Source: Epiperipatus broadwayi (Eukaryota; Onychophora; Udeonychophora; Euonychophora; Peripatidae). Taken from it: DNA of 64,000 bases. The translations under genes were made by a program, and so were the position numbers. Below are positions 24,133-34,625 of this stretch, one piece after another. Where the stretch lies: contig JAQFVV010006221.1 of assembly GCA_028023455.1 (NCBI GenBank), positions 5,315,011 through 5,379,010 on the forward strand, written 5' to 3'. Below the pieces are notes generated by a model. The model did no database searches, was not told where the DNA came from, and worked only from the letters and a program-made list of their open reading frames with translations. Within the stretch, counting starts at the first letter, position 1, and every line of letters starts with the position of its first letter.

Positions 24133-24925
24133 CTCCATATCTCCAAAAATTTTTACAGCAGTGCTGCACGAAGTATTTTGTGGATTAAAATGGGAAGCTA
24201 AAGGAGTGAAAGTAAATGGAGATTATTTAAGTCATTTAGATTTTGCAGATGATGTAGTTGCTTTTGCAAATAATGCTTTAGAGCTGCAGGAAATGCTGCA
24301 GGAGTTATCAGATGAAAGTAGGAAAGATTGATTATGATGAGTTAGAAGTTAACAGCAACAAATACCTTGGTCAGATTATTAATACAGATGGAAACATGAT
24401 GGATGAAATTAATCACAGAATTAAACTTGGTTAGAGTGCTTTCGATTGAAATAATTTGATACTAAAAGGAAATATGCCTATGTGTTTCAAAAAGAAGAAT
24501 TTTAATAAATGTATTTTACCAATTCTTACTTATGGATCTGAGATTTGGACACTTAATAGAAGAGCAATACAGAAACGTCAGACTACTCAAAGAAGTATGG
24601 AGAGATCCATGTTAGGAATAATAATAAGAGATCAAAAATGCAATATGTGGTGAAAGAACTAACAGGTGTTACCTCATTGAAAAAATTAAAAGACTGAAAT
24701 GGAATTGGGCTGGACATATTACTAGAAGAGATAATAGATAGACAATTGAAATCTTAAACTGGATTCCAAGAGATTGTAAAAGACCCAGAAAGAGACATGT
24801 TAGACGGATGGATAAAATAAAAAAATGTGCAGGGGTGATGTAGAGAAGCTAAAGATCAGAGATGAATTGAACATGGAGATACCTTTATCCTGCAGTGGAT
24901 TGATAATGGTTGATGATAAATTATC
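24118..24925 (+). mobile_element. 5'-truncated RTE LINE tail
   Basis: From TGTAAGACAGGGTAACTCC this follows 32998-33890 of the full RTE element closely. It includes the FADDV box (24240-24255), the C-terminal RT-associated region (24456-24653 is its longest open piece) and the final CTGCAGTGGATTGATAATGG. It has a deletion of roughly 60 bp relative to the full copy just after GATGAAAGTAGG, plus stop codons. Truncation from the 5' side is normal for target-primed reverse transcription. Its left end is fused directly to the gag-like relic. Confidence 0.88.
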
Positions 24926-24991
24926 ATGGTTATATGGCAAAACATCTAGATCTAATTTGGAAGTTAATTATCATTTTCATAAATTTTATTG

Positions 24992-25970
24992 TGTTATAAC
25001 GAATATCTCTATCTCGAGTGGACATAAAATCCCTTTCCCACTCTCCTGGTATTCGAATGTATTGTTCCCAGTCGATAATAATTTAGTCAAATTTTAAAGT
25101 AGTTAAGATATTTTATTCTAATTAGTTGTTTGATAATTTATTAGGTTTAGTATTATTATTGATTGATTGGTGAACAGTAGATATTGACTTAGATAGGTCA
25201 AGCGAATGTCTCATTGAATTACAATCGCTTGTATAGCGTTAATTGATCAACTATAAATTTTTAATCACCAATAAACGCTTCACATTCTGAATTTGAACAC
25301 AGAGATCATAAGACAGATTATAAGACTTTGAGGTGATAAGATTTTGGAATACAAGATTTTCAATTATATGATAAGAACTCATGAAGATAGTATTGCAGGA
25401 TTAATGTGACAAATAAGATTAATTGAAATGAGATGTATTATTTATTTCGCGAATCTTGAAGCATGAAATATAGCATTGTGAAGGTGGTAATGTTTGGTGG
25501 TAGAGGAGAGACTGGAGAAAACTTAACATCAAAAATAAATTAATTGTAACTTTGATGTTGGGAATTTTGTGAGGAGATACAGGTTGTTAACGTGATATGG
25601 GTGTGAGTCGAGGTTTCTCCTTCCTTAGTAATAATAATTTGTAATATTTATTAGTGGTATAATTCTCGGTGTTCTCCACATGAATTGTCAAATCATTTTA
25701 TTTGCCAGATATAAAAATTAACACAGCTATGTTTGGTTCGTGTGACTTATTTATAAGTATATGATAAGCAACTTAGTTCATGTTCTTTTGTAAGTTGTAA
25801 TTTGGCTGGCTTGACTTAAGTAGCTATTTCATTCGAGAAGAGAATTAACTCCGAATATTTATAAGTAAAATTATTTTGGAATTTAATAAGTTATTTCCCT
25901 TGCAAATTCATAACTTGTAAATCTGTAACGACATTGAATCGGTATAACAGCTGTTCTTTCATAAGTTACA
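24992..25970 (+). repeat. Candidate LTR with adjacent primer-binding site
   Basis: The segment begins TGTTATAACG and ends CATAAGTTACA. It is followed at once by ATTTGGCACCCTG, the layout of an LTR end plus a TGG-starting primer-binding site. The 5' motif with CATAAAATCCCTTTCCC recurs at 29535 (CATAAAATCCTTTCCCC), in the candidate at 29470-30135. No target duplication or partner LTR was found, so the call is tentative. Confidence 0.4.
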
Positions 25971-25984
25971 ATTTGGCACCCTGT

Positions 25985-27371
25985 TATTTATCATATGTTC
26001 TCTTCCTCTCTATCTGTTCTCACGAGAGGTGAGGTTGCAATATATATATATTGTAGCCCTTGGATTTGTCCAAGGCTCCATTTTTTTAAGTTAGCTATGA
26101 AAGAGAAGGTTCTATCCAAATTTTCCTCATAATATATGTATTTTTTTTCTGTGTAATAAGAAAATTTAAGCCAAGACAGAGTTTGAACCCATATTTATAA
26201 GGGATTGCATATGTTTGACTAGTGAGCAATCTAAAAATTTATTGTTAATGTGTTTATAACCAGAGGATTGTTTTATTTTAATTTATGGGTTAAATTGATA
26301 TTAAAAAAATATTAGAAAAGCAGGATTTATATATTTGTTGAGAGGTTGAGAAGAGGAAGATGTGTGACTATTGAAAACTACGTTAGGATAGTGATGATGA
26401 ATAGTCATTATTTTATGCTAGGTTAGCAATAAATAATTTATGGAAGTAAATAAATAATAATATAGGTAGAATAGTTGTAATAGATAAAGATTAAGGCATT
26501 AAAAATCTAAGTTTAAAGAAAAGTATATACCTGCGATGTGTGTGTGTATATAATTTAATTGTAGATCTTGATGGTACAATGTAAAATTAATAATCATTTC
26601 TTACATGATGTAAAGCAATTTTAAATAAGAAATTAAAATCTTTTAAATAAGTTTAATATTAGCAGTCAAATTTAATGTCAAGTCTGAGTTTGAAACAGCT
26701 GCAATATATTGTGTTTCACTATTAAAGGGAAAAGTAAGATTATTTTAGTGTGTATTATCTTACTCAGTTAATTATCATTCCTTAAAATACACAGATCCTA
26801 CTAAGGAATTTAAAGGGACCATTAATTTAGGCCATTAACGGTGAATGGTCAATTCCGGTCTGTCAAAGTGTAAAAAATTAATTGGCAATTAAATGTTAGA
26901 TTGTAAAATTAATCTGTCTATTTGACTTGAAATTTATGCCTGGTTTTTCTGAAGGGGCAACAGGTTAGATTTAATTGAGAGGGGGTGGAAATGTCAATTA
27001 ATTATAGAGATAAAGGACGTCTCTATAAAAGCTGTGTTAAAAGAAAAAGGGACTGGCTTGTATTTTTAAAAACTTACCTGTAGCAGTTTTCCTTGATTGA
27101 CTAAAAGAAAACTGTGTTATAAAATTGAAAATCATATTTATTATACTTTGTCTCTTCAGAATAATTCGACTAAATATAACAATGTATAGTGAGTAAATTT
27201 TAAGGGGGCACACACTTGGAACCTTCCAGAAGTTGGCTATTCAACAGATGTAATAAAAATTTAAACCGCAGAAGTTAAAACTTGAGTTTGATATCGTTTA
27301 TATATATGCAAATAGTAAAATTTAAGACTCAAAAGTTTTAATGCATATATAAGTCAATTTAAATCTACAGA
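25985..27371. other. Intergenic or element interior, nothing recognised
   Basis: AT-rich, with a CA/TA microsatellite near 26540. No gag or pol motif was seen downstream of the candidate LTR. Confidence 0.35.
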
Positions 27372-27722
27372 ATGAAAGTAAAATTGGAAAAGGACAATCA
27401 AAAACAGACTGATATTGTGAAAAAGTTAAATGAAGGCTGTTTAACTGAAACTTGCAGAAAATTACAAAGTTTAAAGGTAATCTACTTAGATATGGAAATG
27501 AGGAACTCATTCAGCAAAATAGAAACTGTATATATGAGAGAAAAGGAATCGAACTCTATCAAAAGAACTTTTTACAACAAGGACTTTATATGCTCTCATA
27601 AACCGGTCAAGAAAAAAAGGAAAAAAGGAGAAATCAGGAACCTGGAAGAACACCTGCTAAAAGACTTGTATAAGTATAATTTTTATTATTATTATTATTA
27701 TGATCGCTTTTTATGTGTGTAG
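27372..27722 (+). CDS. 116-codon lysine-rich ORF, unrecognised
   Basis: The frame opens with MKVKLEKDNQKQTDIVKKLN and is strongly charged, with a basic run KPVKKKRKKGEIRNLEEHLL near residues 78-97. It ends in a tyrosine run that is only a translated ATT microsatellite. A short amphipathic or coiled segment is possible. There is no recognisable domain and no supporting neighbour. A stretch of AT-rich DNA rich in A on one strand gives lysine-rich frames by chance, so this is more likely spurious than real. Confidence 0.15.
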   Translation: MKVKLEKDNQKQTDIVKKLNEGCLTETCRKLQSLKVIYLDMEMRNSFSKIETVYMREKESNSIKRTFYNKDFICSHKPVKKKRKKGEIRNLEEHLLKDLYKYNFYYYYYYDRFLCV

Positions 27723-29469
27723 GACATTTAATATATATATAAAAAAAAAAAACGAATTTCTTTCTTTATAGTGTATATCACGTATAGCATTTTTTTTTTA
27801 AAAAGAAAAAAAATTATTAATTCATGTAATCACTATTGCATTATTTTGGGGGTAGAAATTATTTTCATATGATTTTATATATGTTTATTTAAATGCTTTC
27901 GCTATTGTGGTTATTTGGGGTAGAACTGATATGCCTTATTTAAAATGCTTTACAAACAATGTTTTTTTTTCCCCTCAATTTAAAAAAAAAAAAGGGGGGG
28001 AAAACAATTAAGAGATAGGGTTATTAGCATCAGAAGTTATTATCGAATGATTAGATTTATAAATGAATTGCTTGTTTATTGAGTATCATCATCATTTTTA
28101 TTGTTTTTATAAAAGTGCCTGGAAATAGTTTTGAGAATTTTGTGCGCATTTCTTATTGCTTATTATTATTATTGTTATCATAGATTTAAGGCCAGAAACA
28201 AGCTGATTTATGCTTGGAAAATTTATGGGCTCATGTTCCAGTACACTAATTTGCAAGAATATTAAAGTTGTGAAAGTTTTACTTGTATAATTTGATGTTT
28301 CGACCTGTGTGTGTGTGTGGATAGACAAAGATCTCCACAAATTCAGTGAAGTTTAACTCACTGAGATATATGCTATATTCAGAAAGTATTTGAACCCAGT
28401 GGAAGAGTTTTCCCACTTAAGTATGCTCTACACCGTAAGAAGGTTTCTTGTTTTGATGGCCAGAGGTATTTGGCATACCTATGTTTTTTATATGACTAGC
28501 GATAAAAAAAATCCTAGCATATCTTAACCTTAGTGAAAAGGTTCTCTCTTATTCGGGTCACTGCCTGCCTCATATTAATATTTGATATTCCTTACGTGTG
28601 TATGAGAGGATAGCCATGATGAGCATTATTATAAGTATTGGATACCAGGTCGCAAACTCAACTTAATGTCTGAATGAATGCAGATAATGTATGTGCAATT
28701 GGTGTATATGAATATTGTTTTTATAGATTGGATTTAGCATACGAGCCAGAAATAATTAGGTTAATAACTGTTAAGGGTTAAATAAAACGTACGAATGATT
28801 GGGCATAAGCAATGCGTATATAAATGTATTTAAATAAATATTTACATGGCCAGCTGAGAACTTCGCTGGAAAGGTAGTATTGTTAAAATATTATTATGTT
28901 ATAAGAACATGAACATAGAGAGTGCACTAGGATGATGTTTGATTTTAATGCCAATTTATTTGCAATAACTTAGTCTTACTATTATTAAGATATCTCTGTT
29001 GTAAAGATTAGGGCCAAAGAATATTTAATCAGGATGATCGGATAAGATCAAGAAATTTGCAAGGGAATATTATCTTTAGATATTGAATTTAATTAAAAGG
29101 AAAAAAAAATCGATTACGTATTTTCTAAAATATATCTGTAGTAAAAAGGGAAAGCATTGAAAACGGGAAGAAATTGGTATTTACTATATTTAAGGTAAAA
29201 AGAAAGTGTAGATATAATGTAATGTATATGTTGTTGTTTTTTTGTATTGATTGAATTATAGCTTGTCAAATAAAATTTGTTATTTGTTTTAAATAAAAAT
29301 TTGCTTGTGTCTCCATGTTTTTGTGGGTTATTATTATCTAGATATTTCCAATCCAATCATACATCAATATCATATTAGTAATATTTGAATTATCACGTAC
29401 GTAATTAATATTTAGTAAAATTATTTAAAAGGTTAATTTTAAATGCATAAAATTACCAAATAATTTAAT
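27723..29469. other. Intergenic AT-rich DNA
   Basis: Homopolymer-rich (A and T runs at 27740-27815 and 27970-28000), with a short GT microsatellite near 28305. No gene or element was recognised. Confidence 0.4.
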
Positions 29470-30135
29470 ATTGTTTAAATATAAATCGAGAATAGAGATA
29501 GTATTGAGTGATAGCGAGTGCAGAGGGTGGGCATAAAATCCTTTCCCCATCCGTTGTATTCAAACCTCTCTAGATGCATTTTATTTTATATAATGTTGTT
29601 ATAATTGCGACTATGTTTTATGATGTGTTTATATTAATAAGCTTAAATATTCCAGTTTTAATGTAAATTGATATTAGATTGCATTAAAGACAACTGAGAT
29701 CACCTTGGAGGCGATCAAGAGAGGAATGTTATCACCAATAACCTATAGCAGCTTATTCGATCTCCACACCTCATTGTTCGAAAAACCCTGAGAAGAGATT
29801 AGAATGAGAGGAGATGAACTAGCAAGATGTAAATTTTGATGATAAGATAAATAATAGTGGAATAGACATATGGACGTGAAATTGATGAAGGGATGGATCA
29901 GGAGGGTGGAGATGAATATAGAACTTTATAATTAGAATAAAATTTAATTGTAGCTTTAATCATAGTGAATGAGGAATATGCTGAGAATAACCTGGAATTC
30001 TTAAAGATATTAGTACTGTCAATTTTAATGCGTTCTCAGTGGTCTTTAAATCGATTGTGTATCAACCCATTCACGAAATATTATTACTAAGAGTATTGTA
30101 TTGAGATTTCACCTCTATATTTTATTGGAGCTGCA
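29470..30135 (+). repeat. Candidate LTR followed by primer-binding-like site
   Basis: It ends GGAGCTGCA and is followed by ATTTGGCGCCCTGGC (30136-30150), where TGGCGCC is a classical primer-binding start. Near its left side GGGCATAAAATCCTTTCCCC matches the candidate LTR at 24992. An internal purine run, AAGAGAGGAA, precedes TGTTATCACC at 29727, so the true LTR could instead be 29727-30135 (409 bp). The limits are uncertain. Confidence 0.38.
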
Positions 30136-30150
30136 ATTTGGCGCCCTGGC

Positions 30151-31056
30151 AAATAAGCTTATAAATGTTCTGTATCATCATCATCATTTCAGTAGGCCTC
30201 AGAAATAGTGTCAGCTGGGAATGATGAAGTATCCATCGATCCATTCTTAAAATGTTGTAATTGGCAGGCAATTTATCTGCAAATGTGTAAATGCCGTATA
30301 CTTTGAATATAGTATAATTAATCCATAACGTGGATGTGCGATCATTTGAATAAAATTCTCATTGGTTATAATAAAGTTATAATTAGCTTAAACTATCCAA
30401 TAATATATATGATATTTGGAAGCTCTCCCAATCGTTTAGGTATGTTTGAAATTCATTGTGGATGACCGATTGAGAGATTGCAAAATTCGTTTCATGTTAC
30501 TTTAATAAGTTTATATAAAGTTAACAAAATAAAGAATAACTTTTCATTTGTTTGAATTGATTTTGTATAGTTACTATTGGCCTGTAACGCGGTTGCACAA
30601 AGGAGGTTAAATTTAATTTATACGTATGAAATATATTAGTCTATGCCTCATATTTAAGAAATTATCAGATTAAATCTATACTTAGAAATTATTTAATCTA
30701 TACCTATTATACTAGAATATATATAATTGATGCATTGCCTATTTAATTGATACTTAAGAAATGCATCTGTCGTTAATTTATATTTTTAAGAAATCTTTAT
30801 TTCTCTAAATTTTGATTTAGTTAGAAATGACCCTTTTCATTTTTCTTAAATTTTTCGTTAGTTAGAAATGGCTACAACGTGGAAGCCTATTAAACATCGA
30901 TCCCCTAGCCCAAAACTTACTCGTTTAACAAAGAAGGGATTCATTTGGTAAAAACTTATTTCTTATGAATTTTTTTTTTTTTTAATTGTCAGAATCTTCA
31001 TCTTCATTTTTCTTTTAAATTTTTCGTTAGTTAGAATATATATATATATTGTATAA
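30151..31056. other. AT-rich DNA with short direct repeats
   Basis: A direct repeat of about 33 bp, centred on AAATTTTTCGTTAGTTAGAA, occurs at about 30835-30867 and 31004-31036. A third partial copy (TTTAGTTAGAAATGACC) lies at about 30815. A 28-codon frame at 30868 (MATTWKPIKHRSPSPKL) sits between them and is not recognised. Confidence 0.4.
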
Positions 31057-31095
31057 ACATTCATTCTGCCTTATCAGGCACTGAGAAGAAAGACC

Positions 31096-33219
31096 ATGAT
31101 GTTTCTTGATCTTAAACTCAGAGGTAAAAAGCCAATAAACTCACCATGCTGGCTAATGCGTGTTGGTGAGCAGCCCATCCATGTTCGTATACTATATGAT
31201 TTAAAAAGTGGACATATGCTCTATTATAAAGGCACAAATATTGGAAATACAAGTGGAGTAGGATTCATTATAAATAAAAAGTGGAAGAACAATATTGTGG
31301 AGATTGATGGTGTATTAGACAGAGTGGCAAGATTAGTTATACAACTTAATAGCAGATATCAAATGCAGATAATTCAGGTTTATGCCCCAACAAGTTCTCA
31401 CAGTGATGAAGTAGTAGAAGATTTTTATATGGATGTACAAAAGGCTTTTGATCAGAGTAAACAACATTTTAAAATTGTTATGGGAGATTTTAATGCTAGA
31501 ATTGGTAAACAAATGAAAGATGAAAGTGTTGTAGGTAATTTTGGTTATGGTAATAGAAATGAGAGAGGACATAGACTTGTGGAGTTTGCAGAGAAGGAAA
31601 AACTTTATATTATGAATTCTTTTTTTGAGAAAAATGTTAGAAGGAAATGGACATGGAAGCATCCAAATGAAGGTACAGCAGAATTGGATTATATTTTGAC
31701 TAATAGGAAATACATATTTCAAGATTGTAATGTTCTTAATAAATTTAACACAGGAAGTGATCATCGATTAGTAAGGGGTAAGATACATGTTAATGTAAAA
31801 CTAGAGAGACAAAAATTATTAAGAAAAACTATATTTACAGTTGATATTCCTAATCTTCAGAAACATTCTAATGAATTTAAATTAGAACTTACAAATCGGT
31901 TTCAAGTATTAGTAGATTTTGAACATGATTCAGATTTGAATGAAATTAATATGAAAATAACTGATACACTTTTAAAAACTGCAACAACGATAGCTGGTAG
32001 AAAAAAGCAGCAATTGACTAATAAAATTTCTACTGAGACTAGAGAACTTATGAAGAAAACAAGGAATATGAAGATATACAAGAATGATGCATTAAAAAGA
32101 ATTGAATATCTCGAATTTTGTAAAATGGTGCGGAAAAGAGTTGAAAATGATATAAGAAAGTATAACTGTGAACTAGCAAGAAAAGCTGTAGAAGAAAATA
32201 AAAGTCTTAAGAATGTAAAACAACATTTTGGTATTGGTAGGAAATTTATATCTGCAATAAGGAAAAAAGATGGAATTATTATTACTAAAAAGAGGGATGA
32301 CATTATGAAATTGGTAGAAGATTTTTATCAAGAATTATATAGTAATAAAGAACAAGTACCTCCTATATCTATTACATCTTCCAAATTGCCCAGAATTTTA
32401 AATGAAGAAGTGAGAAATGCAATTAAATGTATGAAAAAAGGAAAGGCTCCAGGTAATGATGGAATTATAATTGATATATTAAAAGAAGCAGGTGAAGAAA
32501 CAGAAAAAATATTAGCAAAGTTATATACCAAATGTCTAAATGATAAAGATGTACCGGATGATTGGAAGAATGCAGTAATAATATTAATATTTAAAAAAGG
32601 TGATAAAGAAGATATTAGAAATTACAGACCTATCAGCCTTTTATCAGTTTTATATAAAAATTTTACCAAGATAATTACAACTCGTCTACAGAGAACCTTG
32701 GATTTTCACCAACCAAGAGAACAAGCTGGATTTAAAAGTGGTTTTAATACAGTAGATCATATTCAGGTATTGAGAGAAGTTATAGAAAGGACAAATGAAT
32801 ATGAGTTGTCATTATGTTTTGGATTTGTAGATTATGAAAAGGCATTTGATTCTATAAACATTTCTTCAGTGATTAAAGCATTGGATCATCAAGGTATAGA
32901 TCCAGGATATTGTCATATTTTAAAGAATATTTATAAAAATGCAACAGCAACAATTAGATTACATAATGATACTGGGAAAGTCAACATTGAGAAAGGTGTA
33001 AGACAAGGTGACTCCATATCTCCAAAACTTTTTACAGCAGTGCTGCAAGAAGTATTTTGTGGATTAAAATGGGAAACTAAAGGAGTGAAAGTAAATGGAG
33101 ATTATTTAAGTCATTTAGATTTCGCAGATGATGTAGTTGTTTTTGCAAATAATGCTTCGGAGCTGCAGGAAATGTTGCAGGAGTTATCAGATGAAAGTAG
33201 GACTAAAGATAAATGTTAA
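31096..33219 (+). CDS. RTE endonuclease-reverse transcriptase (frameshifted)
   Basis: This protein (707 codons here) nicks target DNA and copies the LINE RNA into the nick. The endonuclease shows VYAPTSSHSDE near residue 94, the MGDFNAR box at 129-135 and the terminal SDHRLV box at 221-226. The expected N-terminal strand and the glutamate of the ETK/QET box are absent: the frame runs from HVRILYD straight to LKSGHMLYYKG, which suggests an internal deletion. The RT core shows KGKAPGNDGI, NYRPISLLSVLYK, GFVDYEKAFDSI (Asp579 and Asp585), GVRQGDSISPKLF and the catalytic FADD at 676-679. The frame ends in a short non-family tail because of a frameshift just after DES (about 33195-33205). The frame otherwise has no stops, so the insertion is not very old. 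Activity is unlikely, given the endonuclease gap and the frameshift. Confidence 0.92.
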   Translation: MMFLDLKLRGKKPINSPCWLMRVGEQPIHVRILYDLKSGHMLYYKGTNIGNTSGVGFIINKKWKNNIVEIDGVLDRVARLVIQLNSRYQMQIIQVYAPTSSHSDEVVEDFYMDVQKAFDQSKQHFKIVMGDFNARIGKQMKDESVVGNFGYGNRNERGHRLVEFAEKEKLYIMNSFFEKNVRRKWTWKHPNEGTAELDYILTNRKYIFQDCNVLNKFNTGSDHRLVRGKIHVNVKLERQKLLRKTIFTVDIPNLQKHSNEFKLELTNRFQVLVDFEHDSDLNEINMKITDTLLKTATTIAGRKKQQLTNKISTETRELMKKTRNMKIYKNDALKRIEYLEFCKMVRKRVENDIRKYNCELARKAVEENKSLKNVKQHFGIGRKFISAIRKKDGIIITKKRDDIMKLVEDFYQELYSNKEQVPPISITSSKLPRILNEEVRNAIKCMKKGKAPGNDGIIIDILKEAGEETEKILAKLYTKCLNDKDVPDDWKNAVIILIFKKGDKEDIRNYRPISLLSVLYKNFTKIITTRLQRTLDFHQPREQAGFKSGFNTVDHIQVLREVIERTNEYELSLCFGFVDYEKAFDSINISSVIKALDHQGIDPGYCHILKNIYKNATATIRLHNDTGKVNIEKGVRQGDSISPKLFTAVLQEVFCGLKWETKGVKVNGDYLSHLDFADDVVVFANNASELQEMLQELSDESRTKDKC

Positions 33220-33877
33220 AAAGACTAAAGTAATGTTTAATCGATTTGCTCAAAATATGAAAATAAAGATTGATTATGATGAATTAGAAGAAGTTAAGAG
33301 TTACAAATACCTTGGTCAGATTATTAATACAGATGGAAACATAATGGAGGAAATTAATCATAGAATTAAACTTGGTTGGAGTGCTTTTGGTAGAAATAAC
33401 TTGATATTAAAAGGAAATATGCCTATGTGTTTGAAAAGAAAGGTTTTTAACAAATGTGTTTTATCAGTTCTTACTTATGGATCTGAGACTTGGACACTTA
33501 ATAGAAGATCAATACAGAGACTTCAGACCATTCAAAGAAGTATGGAGAGATGTATGTTAGGAGTAACAAGAAGAGATCGAAAACGCAATGTATGGGTAAG
33601 AGAACAAACAGGTGTTACTGACCTCATTGAAAAAATTAAAAGATTGAAGTGGAGTTGGGCTGGACATATTGCTAGAAGAGATGATAATAGATGGACAATT
33701 GAAATTTTAAACTGGATTCCAAGAGATTGTAAAAGACCCAGAAAGAGACCACATGTAAGATGGATGGATGAAATAAGAAAGTGTGCAGGGGTGATGTGGA
33801 GAAGAGAAGATAAAGATCGGAGAAGATGGATTAAACTTGGAGAGACCTTCATCCTGCAGTGGATTGATAATGGTTGA
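33137..33877 (+). CDS. RTE C-terminal region in shifted frame
   Basis: This frame continues the reverse transcriptase after the frameshift. The family sequence resumes at KVGLKINVKKTKVMF, runs through YKYLGQIINTDG and LTYGSETWTLNRR, and ends with the RTE tail pattern RLKWSWAGHIARR, RKRPHVRWMDEI and a tryptophan near the stop. The stop at 33875-33877 is the natural end of RTE proteins. The first 20 or so codons (before KVGL) overlap the upstream frame and are not part of the real protein. The truncated relative at 24118 has the same bases around the break (GATGAAAGTAGGA), so the shift may have been inherited from a common source. Confidence 0.88.
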   Translation: MFLQIMLRSCRKCCRSYQMKVGLKINVKKTKVMFNRFAQNMKIKIDYDELEEVKSYKYLGQIINTDGNIMEEINHRIKLGWSAFGRNNLILKGNMPMCLKRKVFNKCVLSVLTYGSETWTLNRRSIQRLQTIQRSMERCMLGVTRRDRKRNVWVREQTGVTDLIEKIKRLKWSWAGHIARRDDNRWTIEILNWIPRDCKRPRKRPHVRWMDEIRKCAGVMWRREDKDRRRWIKLGETFILQWIDNG

Positions 33878-33900
33878 TAATGATGATATATTGTATTAAT

Positions 33901-34625
33901 AAATTATATACATTAACATATTTATATAGAAGAAAAAGAATTTGCATGACATATAATACTTAGCTTAAAAAATATAATCATTATAACTAGGGTTTGAGAG
34001 CAGATTAAAATGATTTCGTTTTATATAATATACATGAGTGTATAATTTATATACTTTATATCATTCTAAAGTAAAGTACAACTAATAAAAATATTGTTCT
34101 GTCAAATCTTACTCATACTACTTGTAAAAATATTTTTAGAGCAAATAAATATATATTATACCATTCTATTTTTTTTTAAAACTTTTTTTTAGAATTTTAT
34201 AAAATATATATATTTTTTGGTGTCAAAAATTACCGAATCGTGAATAAGTTATAGAAATGAAAATCAGAGTTCAAAAGTTAGTAAAAGAGATTTAGAAACA
34301 GATTGAATAGTTCAGTTAAGTAGAGAAGTCATAGATTAAAATTAAATTTGATGGGAATGTTATTCTATAATAGATCAATAATAGTTGAAAATATCTTCCA
34401 CAAATGAAACTAATTAAGCCAGATTGATTTTAAAAAAATATTTTTATTCTTATGTAAAATAATTAGAACCTTAATCGAGCAGAGTAATTAATATAATTTA
34501 TTTTTAAAAGTTTAAAGGTGTCAATAACGCCTGTATTATTTTCCATATCGTAATTATAACCAAAATAAAAAAAAAAAAAAAAATTGAATACCAAAAAGCT
34601 GCCTGTCTGGGACAATTCTGTGAAG
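33901..34625. other. Intergenic AT-rich DNA
   Basis: No gene is supported. It forms the 3' flank of the minus-strand basic-protein gene. An A17-18 run lies at about 34566-34583. Confidence 0.4.

Larger units (their letters stand above)
31057..33900 (+). mobile_element. RTE-clade LINE, near complete
   Basis: A single coding region for an apurinic-type endonuclease plus reverse transcriptase, without a separate ORF1, followed by a short tail with GATAATGATGATATATTG, is the build of an RTE-type non-LTR retrotransposon. The reading frame is already open from 31057. The 5' end of the endonuclease appears cut short, and one frameshift lies near 33200. A truncated relative is at 24118-24925. Confidence 0.9.

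Noticed and set aside
31333-32531. Three minus-strand frames (143, 133 and 67 codons)
   Set aside because: They are antisense shadows of the RTE coding region.
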